The translations under genes and the position numbers were made by a program. A DNA stretch of 64,000 nucleotides from Mucilaginibacter sp. (lineage in GTDB: Bacteria; Bacteroidota; Bacteroidia; Sphingobacteriales; Sphingobacteriaceae). Each line of letters starts with the position of its first letter. Position 1 is the first letter of the stretch. Shown piece after piece: positions 50,558 to 60,129 of the stretch. The notes under the pieces are model-generated. The model saw only the letters and a program-made list of their open reading frames with translations. It was not told the DNA's origin and made no database searches. The stretch lies in the NCBI GenBank assembly GCA_028288025.1, contig JAQBOM010000021.1, forward strand, positions 62,001-126,000, written 5' to 3'.

Positions 50558-53011
50558 ATGAAATTCACCTTTACCTGTCTCCTGTTTTTCTTTGCCGTTT
50601 CCCGCGCATTTTCACAACAAGTTACCGTTAGCGGAAAGATCACCGACGAGCACAATAAACCCGTTCCATTCGCAAGCATATACATTAAGAACACTACTAA
50701 GGGAACATCGGCAAATAGCGAAGGCGAGTATAATTTACAATTAACGCCGGGGACTTATGACCTGCAATACAAAGCTGTAGGCTTCCGCCAGGAAAGCAGG
50801 AAGGTAGATTTACGCACCAGTCAGGCTGTAAACGTTGCTTTAAAGACAGAAACCTACCAGCTGCAGGCCGTAACCATCAATGGAAAGGGGCAGGACCCGG
50901 CTTACGCCATCATCCGGAAGGCCATAAAAAACCGCAAAGCGCACTTAAATGAAGTGAATGCCTACACCTGCGAGGTGTATATAAAAGGGTTACAAAAATT
51001 GCTGGCCGCGCCAAAAAAGTTCCTTGGTTTTGACGTACAAAAGGCGGCCCGTGAAAACGGCCTCGATTCAAACCGGAGAGGCATCGTATACCTGTCAGAA
51101 TCTGAATCAAAATACAGTTTTATGCGACCCGATAAGGTGCATGAGGAATTGATCTCGTCGAAAGTATCGGGCAGCAACCGGGCCTTTAGCTTTAACCGTG
51201 CCTCGGATATGAAAGTGAATTTTTACGAAAATATCCAGACCTGGGAGGGCTTGAGCAACAGGCCAGTTATATCGCCGATTGCTGATAACGCGCTGTTCTA
51301 CTACAATTATAAATATATCGGCATATCGGTTGAAAACGGCGAAACCATTGATAAGATACAGATTATACCTAAACGCGGCTATGATGCCTGCTTTATGGGC
51401 TACATTTATATTCTTGAAGACAGCTGGCGCATTTACGGCATTGATTTTTACATCACCAAAAAGCAGAATTTAAATATTGTAGATACTTTAAAGATAAACG
51501 AGCAGTTTTTCCCGGTAACGAAAAAGGTATGGATGCCGTCGTCTATAAAATTTGAATTTACCGGGGGCTTGTTTGGGTTTAAATTCGGCGGATATTTTAT
51601 TTCATTGTATAAAGATTACGACCTGGCGCCAACCTTCACTAAGAAGGAGTTTTCTGAAGTGATGCGGATCACCAGGGGCGTCAACAAAAAAGATTCGGCT
51701 TTTTGGGAAAGCGAACGGCCTATTCCGTTAACCGCAGAAGAAAAAACAGATTACAAAAACAAGGCGATCCTGGCAAAGAAACGCGAATCGAAGCCATATC
51801 TCGATTCCCTGGATAACGTGAATAACCGCTTTAGCCTGAACAAATTTTTATTCACGGGTTATCACCATTCAAACAGGTATCAGCATGAATACTACGACCT
51901 TGGATCCTTGTTAAATATCAGGGGTTTTAATACAGTACAGGGGTTTACGCTTAACTATAGCGTATCCTATCGCAAACGAATTGATAGTTTAAACAATCGT
52001 TTCCTCTCTTTTGGTACAAAGATTGGCTACGGATTTTCAGACCATAAATTTACCGGCAATATAACAGGATCAATACCTATCAGTGCGTTTACGCTGGGCT
52101 TTAATGCCGGCTCGGATATTATTGATCTGAATAACACGGTGCCGATTTCACCATTTATGAATTCGCTTTACAGTTTATTTGAAAGGCAGAATTATGAAAA
52201 GCTCTATCAAAAACAATATATTTCGGCGTTCCTTCACAAACGAATTGCCGGCGGCTGGCTGGCCACTGCCGGGGCCGAATGGGCCGACCGTAAGTGGCTG
52301 CCGAATACGTCATCTTATAGCTTTTTCAACCCCGGAAACAGGAACTATACCTCGAACAATCCATTCCTGCCTGCGCAGGATGTGCCGCTGTTTGCCGAAA
52401 ACCAATCGTTTAAGATCATCCTGCGGACAACCTATGATTTTAGCGATAAATATGAAACCTATCCAAACGGAAAACGGTACTTGCCATCACCTTATCCAAC
52501 TATTGGCTTCAACTACACCAAAGGAGTGAAAAATATACTTGGCTCTGACGTGGATTACGACCTGGTATCGGCAGATATTTCAAAATCAGATATCAGTGCA
52601 GGTGTATTGGGGCGCACATCCTTTTTCATAGGCGCAGGCAAATTCCTAAACAATAACAGCCTGTTTTATCCCGATTACAAGCAGTTTGCAGGCAATGAAG
52701 TTTTATTTTACAAGGGCGGCATTACCAGCTTTTTATTGCTGAATTATTATACCTTCAGCACTCGTACTCAATATATCGAGGGGCACCTTGAGCATAATTT
52801 TTCGGGCTTTATTTTGAATAAGATCCCATTGATCAGGAAGCTGAAGCTGCAGGAAATCGCTGATGTAAATTATTTATCTACACCAGAGTTAAAAAATTAT
52901 ACCGAACTGGGTTTTGGCCTGCAATACCTCAACTTCCGGCTGATGTACGGAACTTCATTTAACAGCGGCAGTAAAACAAATTCAGCATTCAGGATTGGAT
53001 TAGGTTTTTAA
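50558..53011 (+). CDS. DUF5686 / CarboxypepD_reg-like outer-membrane protein
   Basis: Signal peptide, carboxypeptidase-like domain, KAIKNRKAHLNEVNAYTCEVYIKG, barrel-like C-terminus. Confidence 0.88.
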   Translation: MKFTFTCLLFFFAVSRAFSQQVTVSGKITDEHNKPVPFASIYIKNTTKGTSANSEGEYNLQLTPGTYDLQYKAVGFRQESRKVDLRTSQAVNVALKTETYQLQAVTINGKGQDPAYAIIRKAIKNRKAHLNEVNAYTCEVYIKGLQKLLAAPKKFLGFDVQKAARENGLDSNRRGIVYLSESESKYSFMRPDKVHEELISSKVSGSNRAFSFNRASDMKVNFYENIQTWEGLSNRPVISPIADNALFYYNYKYIGISVENGETIDKIQIIPKRGYDACFMGYIYILEDSWRIYGIDFYITKKQNLNIVDTLKINEQFFPVTKKVWMPSSIKFEFTGGLFGFKFGGYFISLYKDYDLAPTFTKKEFSEVMRITRGVNKKDSAFWESERPIPLTAEEKTDYKNKAILAKKRESKPYLDSLDNVNNRFSLNKFLFTGYHHSNRYQHEYYDLGSLLNIRGFNTVQGFTLNYSVSYRKRIDSLNNRFLSFGTKIGYGFSDHKFTGNITGSIPISAFTLGFNAGSDIIDLNNTVPISPFMNSLYSLFERQNYEKLYQKQYISAFLHKRIAGGWLATAGAEWADRKWLPNTSSYSFFNPGNRNYTSNNPFLPAQDVPLFAENQSFKIILRTTYDFSDKYETYPNGKRYLPSPYPTIGFNYTKGVKNILGSDVDYDLVSADISKSDISAGVLGRTSFFIGAGKFLNNNSLFYPDYKQFAGNEVLFYKGGITSFLLLNYYTFSTRTQYIEGHLEHNFSGFILNKIPLIRKLKLQEIADVNYLSTPELKNYTELGFGLQYLNFRLMYGTSFNSGSKTNSAFRIGLGF

Positions 53012-53016
53012 TTTAG

Positions 53017-53107
53017 TCCATGGTCGATAGCCCATAGACCATAGTAACAGATTAGTTTCAGTAACAACCCAAAGAAACCATCGGCTATGGTCCATGGACT
53101 ATGGACT
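53017..53107. repeat. Inverted heptamer arrays (TCCATGG/TCGATAG/CCCATAG/ACCATAG ... CCATCGG/CTATGGT/CCATGGA/CTATGGA)
   Basis: 7-bp units in both arms, arms roughly reverse complementary. Confidence 0.85.
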
Positions 53108-53124
53108 CTCACACAAACAATCAT

Positions 53125-53132
53125 TATATTTG
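53125..53132 (+). promoter_or_regulatory. Putative -7 element TATATTTG of dapA
   Basis: Perfect TAnnTTTG, 18 nt upstream of the dapA ATG. Confidence 0.6.
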
Positions 53133-53150
53133 CACCCTTTAATTATTCAA

Positions 53151-54032
53151 ATGAACAAATTCCATGGGACCGGCGTAGCAATAGTTACCCCCTTTCAAGC
53201 GGACGGACAAATTGATTACACCGGTTTGGGTAATCTTATCAATTATCTAATTGACGGCGGCATCAATTATATTGTATCGTTAGGTACAACCGGTGAAAGC
53301 GCGACGTTAAGCAATGAAGAGCGAAAAAAGGTGTGGGCTTTTACTGCAAAAGCTGTTAATGGCCGGATACCCCTGGTTGCTGGCATCGGCGGAAATAACA
53401 CGGCCGATCTTGTTGAACAGTTAAAGCAGTTCGACATTAGCGGTTACGATGCCATATTATCGGCCAGCCCGCATTACAATAAACCAACACAGGAAGGTAT
53501 TTACCAGCACTATAAAATGATAGCTGAGAACGCTCCGTTGCCGGTGATCTTATATAATGTACCCAGCCGCACCGGAAGCAATGTAAACGCCGCCACCGTA
53601 GTAAGGTTGGCCCGTGATTTTAAAAATATTATCGGCATCAAAGAAGCTTCGGGTAATTTTGACCAGATCAATCAAATTATGCGGGATAAGCCTGAGCATT
53701 TTTTAATGATATCGGGCGACGACCCAATTACCCTGCCGATGATCGCTTTAGGCGCTGTCGGCATGATCTCGGTAACCGGAAACGCACTGCCCCGTCAAAG
53801 TTCTGATATGGTGCGCCAATGCCTGGCCGGCGATTTTAAATCTGCTCAAAAGGGCCATTCGGGCTTAATTGAATTTACCCGCTTAATGTTTACGGAAGGC
53901 AGCCCTGCAGGCGTCAAAACTGCGCTGAAAAGCCTTGGCATTTGTGGTGATGCGGTAAGGCTCCCTTTGGTGCAGGTTAGTGACAATACCGCCGCGTCCA
54001 TCATAGCAGAGACGAAGAAATTAGCCAAATAA
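53151..54032 (+). CDS. dapA: 4-hydroxy-tetrahydrodipicolinate synthase
   Basis: GTTGESATLSNEE, YNVPSRTGSN, GIKEASGNFDQ. Confidence 0.96.
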   Translation: MNKFHGTGVAIVTPFQADGQIDYTGLGNLINYLIDGGINYIVSLGTTGESATLSNEERKKVWAFTAKAVNGRIPLVAGIGGNNTADLVEQLKQFDISGYDAILSASPHYNKPTQEGIYQHYKMIAENAPLPVILYNVPSRTGSNVNAATVVRLARDFKNIIGIKEASGNFDQINQIMRDKPEHFLMISGDDPITLPMIALGAVGMISVTGNALPRQSSDMVRQCLAGDFKSAQKGHSGLIEFTRLMFTEGSPAGVKTALKSLGICGDAVRLPLVQVSDNTAASIIAETKKLAK

Positions 54033-54062
54033 AAAACCCGCTGCGAGTACGGCGGGCTTTTT
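54031..54062 (+). terminator. Intrinsic terminator AAAAAACCCGC...GGCGGGCTTTTT
   Basis: GC-rich stem with T-run immediately after the dapA stop. Confidence 0.85.
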
Positions 54063-54097
54063 AGTGAATAAAGTTAAGATCTCCTGCGGTCTATAAC

Positions 54098-54274
54098 TTA
54101 GGCTTTGTTTTTTGCTTCCTGAACTTCCAAACGAATTGCCTGTGCTAAATTTTTGAGGTCTTGCATACCTTTGCGCACACGGGTTCCAGCAGCGCTGTTC
54201 CCTTTGTTGTAAAATTTGTCGGCATCGGCTTCTAATGATGCTACTAGCTGTTTTACTTCGTTGAATTTTTTCAT
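54098..54274 (-). CDS. Histone H1-like (Hc1-like) small protein, 58 aa
   Basis: MKKFNEVKQLVASLEADADKFYNKGNSAAGTRVRKGMQDLKNLAQAIRLEVQEAKNKA*. Confidence 0.88.
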   Translation of the reverse strand: MKKFNEVKQLVASLEADADKFYNKGNSAAGTRVRKGMQDLKNLAQAIRLEVQEAKNKA

Positions 54275-54426
54275 TTCAGTTACTCCTTTTTTAAAGATTG
54301 AGGTTTTATTGTTTTATAAAGCTAATCTAAAAGGTTTTTTCTTAAATAAAAACTTTTAAAGGATAAAAAATAAGGCCTTTAAAATGGTTTTTTTCCACAT
54401 TTTTACCCAGCAGACCGTTTATATAA

Positions 54427-54469
54427 ATTATTTAATAATATTCTTTTTATTTAAATATTATTAAATAAT
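54427..54469. repeat. AT-only perfect inverted repeat (ATTATTTAATAATATT / AATATTATTAAATAAT)
   Basis: 16-bp perfect arms, 11-nt loop. Confidence 0.8.
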
Positions 54470-54690
54470 GCGGGCTAAAAAGTTGAAAATTATGAGATTT
54501 AAACAAAAGACATCCGATCATTAAAATAAACCAGCTCGTGCCTGCTTTTTTGTTGTAATTATGACTTTTATTTTTCAATAAAAAGATACCATCCAATAAA
54601 ATTGAAACTTAAAAAAGGCCCGTTAATATCCCACCCGTGATATTTTCGCTATGATGTCACTTTACGTAGACGGAATCAGACAGCCTGATA

Positions 54691-55935
54691 TCAGGCAACC
54701 GCCATTTTGGTTTGCTTGTAATGCCCGGCTTTCAGCTTCTCAGCCATTTCGCTGTAAGCATCCAACGTACGCTGTACATCGTCAAAGCTGTGCGCAGCTG
54801 TTGGTATTAAACGCAATACGATCAGTCCTTTTGGTATAACAGGATATATTACGATAGAGCAGAATATGCCGTAATTTTCGCGCAGGTCGCGGGTAAGCGA
54901 GGTGGCCTCGTACAGGTCGCCTTCTAAAACCACAGGTGTAACCATGGTATTGGTAACCCCCAGGTTAAATCCGCGTTCCCTTAAACCATTTTGCAAGGTC
55001 CGGGTAATTTCCCAAAGCTTTTCCCGCAATTCCGGCTTCGACTTCAATAATTCAAAGCGCTTTTTCAGCCCTATAACCATTGGCATAGGCAAAGCCTTGG
55101 CGAATATTTGCGAGCGCATGTTGTAGCGAAGGTAATCGACAACCTCTTTGGTTGATGCCACAAACCCGCCTATGCCAGCCATTGATTTGGCAAATGTTCC
55201 AAAATAAACATCGACCCCGTCAACACAATCCTGCGCTTCGTGTGTACCGGCGCCTGTTGCACCCATGGTTCCAAAACCATGCGCGTCGTCAACAAGCATC
55301 CGGAAATTAAATTTTTCTTTAAGTTTTACGATCTCTTTCAGTTTACCCTGCGCACCCGACATACCGAAAACACCTTCGGTGATCAGCAATATGCCGCCGC
55401 CGGTTTGTTTCGTTAAACGCGCAGCACGTACCAGCTGCTTTTCGCAGCTTTCAAGATCGTTATGCTGGTAAACAAAACGTTTACCCATATGCAGCCTCAA
55501 CCCGTCGATAATACAGGCATGCGACTCAGCATCGTAAACGATCACATCGTTACGGTCGGCAAGCGAATCAATGATCGACAGCATGCCCTGGTAACCGTAA
55601 TTTAATAAATAGGCGTCTTCCTTTCCAACAAAACTGGCCAGGTCGCTTTCAAGCTCCTCATGATGCTCAGAATTACCCGACATCATCCGCGCCCCCATTG
55701 GATAGGCCATACCATAATCCGCCGCCGCCTGTGCATCGGCTTTCCTCACTTCGGGATGGTTAGCCAAACCAAGATAATTGTTCAGGCTCCATACCAAATG
55801 CTCTTCCCCGTTGAATTGCATGTGCGGCCCGATCTCGCCTTCCAGCTTAGGGTAGGAGAAATATCCATGCGACCACTTCTGGTGCTGCCCCAAAGGGCCG
55901 CCCATGCTCCTCGATATTTTATCAAATAAATCCAA
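54691..55935 (-). CDS. Alpha-oxoamine synthase family PLP-dependent enzyme (SPT/KBL/AONS-like)
   Basis: NNYLGLANHPEV, VDDAHGFGTMG, FGTFAKSMAGIGGF. Confidence 0.9.
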   Translation of the reverse strand: MDLFDKISRSMGGPLGQHQKWSHGYFSYPKLEGEIGPHMQFNGEEHLVWSLNNYLGLANHPEVRKADAQAAADYGMAYPMGARMMSGNSEHHEELESDLASFVGKEDAYLLNYGYQGMLSIIDSLADRNDVIVYDAESHACIIDGLRLHMGKRFVYQHNDLESCEKQLVRAARLTKQTGGGILLITEGVFGMSGAQGKLKEIVKLKEKFNFRMLVDDAHGFGTMGATGAGTHEAQDCVDGVDVYFGTFAKSMAGIGGFVASTKEVVDYLRYNMRSQIFAKALPMPMVIGLKKRFELLKSKPELREKLWEITRTLQNGLRERGFNLGVTNTMVTPVVLEGDLYEATSLTRDLRENYGIFCSIVIYPVIPKGLIVLRLIPTAAHSFDDVQRTLDAYSEMAEKLKAGHYKQTKMAVA

Positions 55936-55960
55936 AATGTCTTAAATATTATTAAACGTA

Positions 55961-55991
55961 CAAATATACCCCTTTAAACGTTCAGTAACAA
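55961..55991 (-). promoter_or_regulatory. Putative promoter (TTG-N20-TATATTTG)
   Basis: CAAATATA at 55961-55968 and CAA at 55989-55991 on the plus strand. Confidence 0.5.
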
Positions 55992-56034
55992 TCGTTATTA
56001 CTTTTTAGAATAGGCTATAATGAAAGGCTTATAG

Positions 56035-56055
56035 TTGATGGTTCATAGTTCATAG
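56035..56055. repeat. Heptamer array TTGATGG/TTCATAG/TTCATAG
   Basis: Three units; inverted words CTATGAATC and CTATGAAC at about 56139-56163. Confidence 0.65.
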
Positions 56056-56076
56056 CCTATATTTTACAATGTAAAC

Positions 56077-56110
56077 AAAAAGAGACACAAATTTAGCGTC
56101 TCTTTTTTTT
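56077..56110 (-). terminator. Hairpin AAAAAGAGAC...GTCTCTTTTT with T-run
   Basis: 10-bp stem downstream of ftsZ (minus strand), intrinsic-terminator form. Confidence 0.75.
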
Positions 56111-56167
56111 GTTGTGATTATGATTTTTAATAGCTTTCCTATGAATCATTCCTTCTATGAACTAACA

Positions 56168-57760
56168 TCAATCGACATTATCATGCAAAAAAGAATTGTT
56201 ATTCCGTATCTCGATATTGCCTTCGGAGTCGGATAGCAGGGAGAATCTTGATATCTGGCTTTCGTCCGATGCCGGCGGCTGCTGCAGTGCAATTTCCTTT
56301 CGCTTATACGCCGGAATATTTTCCAGCTCCTGGATGTTGCCATTACGTAGTTTCATGCTCAAGTCCTTCAGGCGCATGATCCGCTCACGCGATTTACGCA
56401 ATTGCTCCTCTATCGACTCATCTGTTTTGTGGTCGTCAGCACCCACAATAATCTCAGGCTCTTCCTCAACTTCAGTAATTTTTTCTTCCGCAACAGGCTC
56501 AAAAGCCATTACCGATTCGGTAACCTTAAAAGTCATTTCCGACATTTCAGTTGCTTCCGGTTCTTCGGCAGGCTGTTCTTCCACCAGGTTATGCTTCACA
56601 ATTGCCGGTTCGTCCGTACGCGCGGCAAACAGATCAAACAAGCCGGTTTGTTTAGGCTCATCCTTCATTTTCATGTAGGGTTCGGTCTCCGCATCTTCTT
56701 TAACCAGGGTAATAAACTCGTTTACAGGCTTTACCAACGGCTGACTGTCGGGCACGAGCATCGAAACGATTTTTTTAGTGCTTTGCTCTTTTTCGCGCTC
56801 ATCTTTGGTTTGGAACCCGGTGGCTATAATGGTTACTGATAACTTGTCACCCAAACTTTCATCGCGGCAGTTACCCCATATCAGGTCGGCAGCTAAACCG
56901 GCCTCTTCCTGTATGTAATCGGTAATGATGCTCACCTCATCCATGGTCACCTCTTTATCGCCCGAGCTGATATTTAGCAGGATATACCTTGCACCCTCAA
57001 TTTCGTTATCCTTTAATAATGGTGATGACAAAGCGCCCTCAACCGCCTTCAAGGCACGGTTTTCACCCTCGGCTGCCGAACTTCCCATAATGGATACGCC
57101 GCTGTCTTTCATTACGGTGCGCACATCCTTAAAGTCAACATTGATATAGCCGGGAAGTGTGATGATCTCGGCAATACCTTTCGCGGCAGTCGTTAAAATA
57201 TTATCAGCCTGCGCAAATGCCGAACCCAGTGTAAGGTTCCCGAATATCTGGCGCAGGCGGTCGTTTGAGATCACTAAAAACGAATCGACATATTTTTTCA
57301 GCTCCTCCATACCTTCCTCGGCCTGCATTTTACGGCGCTTGCCTTCAAATGCGAACGGGGTGGTTATGATGCCAACGGTCAATATATCCATTTCGCGGGC
57401 AGCTTTGGCTATGATCGGGCTGGCGCCGGTGCCGGTGCCACCGCCCATACCTGCTGTAATAAACAGCATTTTAGTATTGGGGCCAAGCATCTGCTTAATA
57501 TCGTCAATGTTCTCGATCGCCGAGTTTTTGCCCACCTCCGGTATCGAGCCTGCGCCCATACCCTCGGTAAGGCTTGCGCCCAATTGTACTTTATTGGGAA
57601 TAGGGCTTAACTCCAATGCCTGCGCATCGGTGTTGCAGATGATAAAGTCCACACCTGTAATACCCTGCCTGTACATATGGTTTACCGCGTTACCGCCGCC
57701 GCCGCCAACACCGATCACTTTAATGATTGACGACTTTTCTTTTAGCATCTCAAACTGCAT
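56168..57760 (-). CDS. ftsZ: Cell division protein FtsZ
   Basis: GGGTGTGASP tubulin signature; C-terminal ENIPAYKRKE...NNSFLHDNVD. Confidence 0.97.
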   Translation of the reverse strand: MQFEMLKEKSSIIKVIGVGGGGGNAVNHMYRQGITGVDFIICNTDAQALELSPIPNKVQLGASLTEGMGAGSIPEVGKNSAIENIDDIKQMLGPNTKMLFITAGMGGGTGTGASPIIAKAAREMDILTVGIITTPFAFEGKRRKMQAEEGMEELKKYVDSFLVISNDRLRQIFGNLTLGSAFAQADNILTTAAKGIAEIITLPGYINVDFKDVRTVMKDSGVSIMGSSAAEGENRALKAVEGALSSPLLKDNEIEGARYILLNISSGDKEVTMDEVSIITDYIQEEAGLAADLIWGNCRDESLGDKLSVTIIATGFQTKDEREKEQSTKKIVSMLVPDSQPLVKPVNEFITLVKEDAETEPYMKMKDEPKQTGLFDLFAARTDEPAIVKHNLVEEQPAEEPEATEMSEMTFKVTESVMAFEPVAEEKITEVEEEPEIIVGADDHKTDESIEEQLRKSRERIMRLKDLSMKLRNGNIQELENIPAYKRKEIALQQPPASDESQISRFSLLSDSEGNIEIRNNNSFLHDNVD

Positions 57761-57923
57761 AATCCTTGTTTTCAGTTATATGTGAATGACGAATATTCAG
57801 ATTTCTCTATTGTAATAATAACACTTTTTCCACAATCCTTTTCCACATTTGTCAATATGTGGAAAGATTGGATATTGTGAATAATTATTGCTGTTTTACA
57901 GTAATTTCCCTTGATTTGGACGA

Positions 57924-59267
57924 CTATTTCAAAAAATCCTCGTCTTTTATATCATCTTTTATAAATTTCTTTCCGCTCTCTAATATTTTCCCCAACAAGC
58001 CGAATTTTCTGTCGTCTGTGTATTTGGTTTTCTCAACTTTCACTTCGGCCGGCGATTGCGCTACGTCATTGTATTCCATTTTCTGGATACCTTTTATCAG
58101 CAGGCCGATACCTGTCGCGAACGTTGGGCTTTGCAATTCTTCGTACACATTTTTAGGGAGCACCTCGTTTTTAGCAAGGTGTTCGTTCGGATAGCCGACG
58201 CGGCAATCCAAACCGGTAACATATTCAACCAATTGCGGCAGGTGCTTCAGTTGCGCGCCGCCGCCGGTGATTACAATGCCGGCAATCAGTTTTTTCTCAT
58301 AACCAGAAGATTTGATCTCGTAGTACACATGTTCTACGATCTCCTCCATACGGGCCTGGATAACGAAGGCCAGATTTTTGACCGATATTTCTTTGGGTTC
58401 GCGGCCACGTAAACCTGGAACGCAAACGATCTCGTTTTCCTTGTTTTCTTCAGCCAGCGCCGAGCCGAAACGTATTTTTAACTGCTCGGCTATGTTACGC
58501 ATCACCGAACAGCCCTCGCGGATATCCTCGGTTACGCTATTGCCACCGAACGGGATAACTGCCGTATGGCGGATAATACCCTCCTGGAAAATAGCTACGT
58601 CGGTTGTGCCGCCGCCGATGTCAACCAAAACTACGCCTGCTTCTTTTTCTTCATCGCTTAAAACAGATTCGGACGAGGCCAGCGGCTCCAGTATCAGTTC
58701 CTGACTTTCGAGCCCGGTTTTGTTTACACATTTAACAATGTTTTTAATAGCGGTTACCTGGCCGGATATGATGTGAAAATTCGCCTCAAGCCGTACGCCG
58801 GCCATGCCGATAGGGTCTTTTATACCCGGCTCGTTATCAACGGTAAATTCCTGCGGCAGCACGTGAATGATCTCTTCTCCCGGAGGCATTACCAGGTTGT
58901 ACATATCTTCAACCAGTTTGTCGATATCCTTACGGGATATTTCCGATTGAATATCGCGGCGGGTTATCAACCCGCGGTGCTGCAGGCTTTTAATATGCTG
59001 CCCCGCGATACCTACGTTTACCACCTTGATCTCCACGTTCGATTGTGTGCCCGCAATATCAACAGCCGCGGTAATGCCCTGCACGGTTTTATCGATATTT
59101 GATACCATGCCGCGGGTTACGCCGGCTGATTCGGCTTTGCCGATCCCCAGCACTTCTATCTTCCCGTTTTTGCTTCGGCGGCCAACGATAGCGCATATTT
59201 TAGTGGTACCGATATCCAATCCCACTACAATAGGCGAACTTTTTTCCTGAGTCGAGCTTTTGTCCAT
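57924..59267 (-). CDS. ftsA: Cell division protein FtsA
   Basis: VGLDIGTTKICAIVG, VVLVDIGGGTTDVAIF. Confidence 0.96.
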   Translation of the reverse strand: MDKSSTQEKSSPIVVGLDIGTTKICAIVGRRSKNGKIEVLGIGKAESAGVTRGMVSNIDKTVQGITAAVDIAGTQSNVEIKVVNVGIAGQHIKSLQHRGLITRRDIQSEISRKDIDKLVEDMYNLVMPPGEEIIHVLPQEFTVDNEPGIKDPIGMAGVRLEANFHIISGQVTAIKNIVKCVNKTGLESQELILEPLASSESVLSDEEKEAGVVLVDIGGGTTDVAIFQEGIIRHTAVIPFGGNSVTEDIREGCSVMRNIAEQLKIRFGSALAEENKENEIVCVPGLRGREPKEISVKNLAFVIQARMEEIVEHVYYEIKSSGYEKKLIAGIVITGGGAQLKHLPQLVEYVTGLDCRVGYPNEHLAKNEVLPKNVYEELQSPTFATGIGLLIKGIQKMEYNDVAQSPAEVKVEKTKYTDDRKFGLLGKILESGKKFIKDDIKDEDFLK

Positions 59268-59268
59268 A

Positions 59269-60129
59269 TTAATTCTTTATTAATGCTGTGTCTTTAATAG
59301 TTTTGGTTGTATCCCGCCCGGCGGCTTTTGATTTCAGCGAGTCGGATTTTTGGTTTTCGTTTTTAATTCCTACCACTTGGTTGGCATATTTTACATTTAT
59401 TACCCGGTAAGCATCCCAGCCTACCTGCGGAAGGGCTTTTTTGTAAAATACCAGCAGGTTATGAAACTTTGTGTCGAGCGAGTCGGCGTTTCCGAGCAAT
59501 ATCCGTTGGTTGCCAACCCGCGGAACCAGTTCAATTTCGTGGTTCTGGTTTACATACAACTGGGCGATCTGTGCATTCCATAGCGAATCTCTACTGATAT
59601 AACCTGCTGTTTTAAACAGGTCGCGTGCCAGCGGGGTATGCAGCGTATCAACCCTGCCGGCAAAAAGTTCATCTATAAAGCCATTGGCTACAGGCACCCT
59701 GGCCGTAAAGTTTGCCGACAGTGGGATCTTTAGCCCGTGCTGATCAACATAAAAATCCTGGTCAAAACGGTTTATCAGTCGCAAAATGGGCTGGCGCTGG
59801 GTGATCTGAACAGTAATTGTACCATCCATACCGGCGTATACTGTCGCAAATTCAATAAATGGATTTGCCCGTAACCTGTTTTCCAAATCGTGGATATTGA
59901 TGTTTTCAATCTTGCGGCCCATCAATACGTGGCCGTTTGCAAGTAAAATTTTATCCACCTCCTGCCGGTCAATAAAATACTGGTTACCGGGGATATATAT
60001 CTTTACATCCTTGCAAAGCACTTCGGCCTTTTTTACTTCAATGAAACTCATCAGCACCACCACGCCGCCCAGGCTAACTACCCAGGCTAAGCTTATCAGC
60101 GCATACTTCCATATCCGTTTCTTAAACAT
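59269..60129 (-). CDS. ftsQ: Cell division protein FtsQ/DivIB
   Basis: Single TM, POTRA-like region, position between murC and ftsA. Confidence 0.88.
   Translation of the reverse strand: MFKKRIWKYALISLAWVVSLGGVVVLMSFIEVKKAEVLCKDVKIYIPGNQYFIDRQEVDKILLANGHVLMGRKIENINIHDLENRLRANPFIEFATVYAGMDGTITVQITQRQPILRLINRFDQDFYVDQHGLKIPLSANFTARVPVANGFIDELFAGRVDTLHTPLARDLFKTAGYISRDSLWNAQIAQLYVNQNHEIELVPRVGNQRILLGNADSLDTKFHNLLVFYKKALPQVGWDAYRVINVKYANQVVGIKNENQKSDSLKSKAAGRDTTKTIKDTALIKN

Noticed and set aside
56168-56250. Unusual FtsZ C-terminal extension beyond the IPAYKRK motif
   Set aside because: A NNSFLHDNVD-type tail is, to my recollection, usual in Bacteroidota FtsZ, so it is not novel.
57159-57785. 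208-aa plus-strand ORF opposite ftsZ
   Set aside because: Mirror frame of a strongly conserved gene; composition is typical of an antisense shadow ORF and no start signals were seen. The same applies to most plus-strand ORFs within 56-64 kb.
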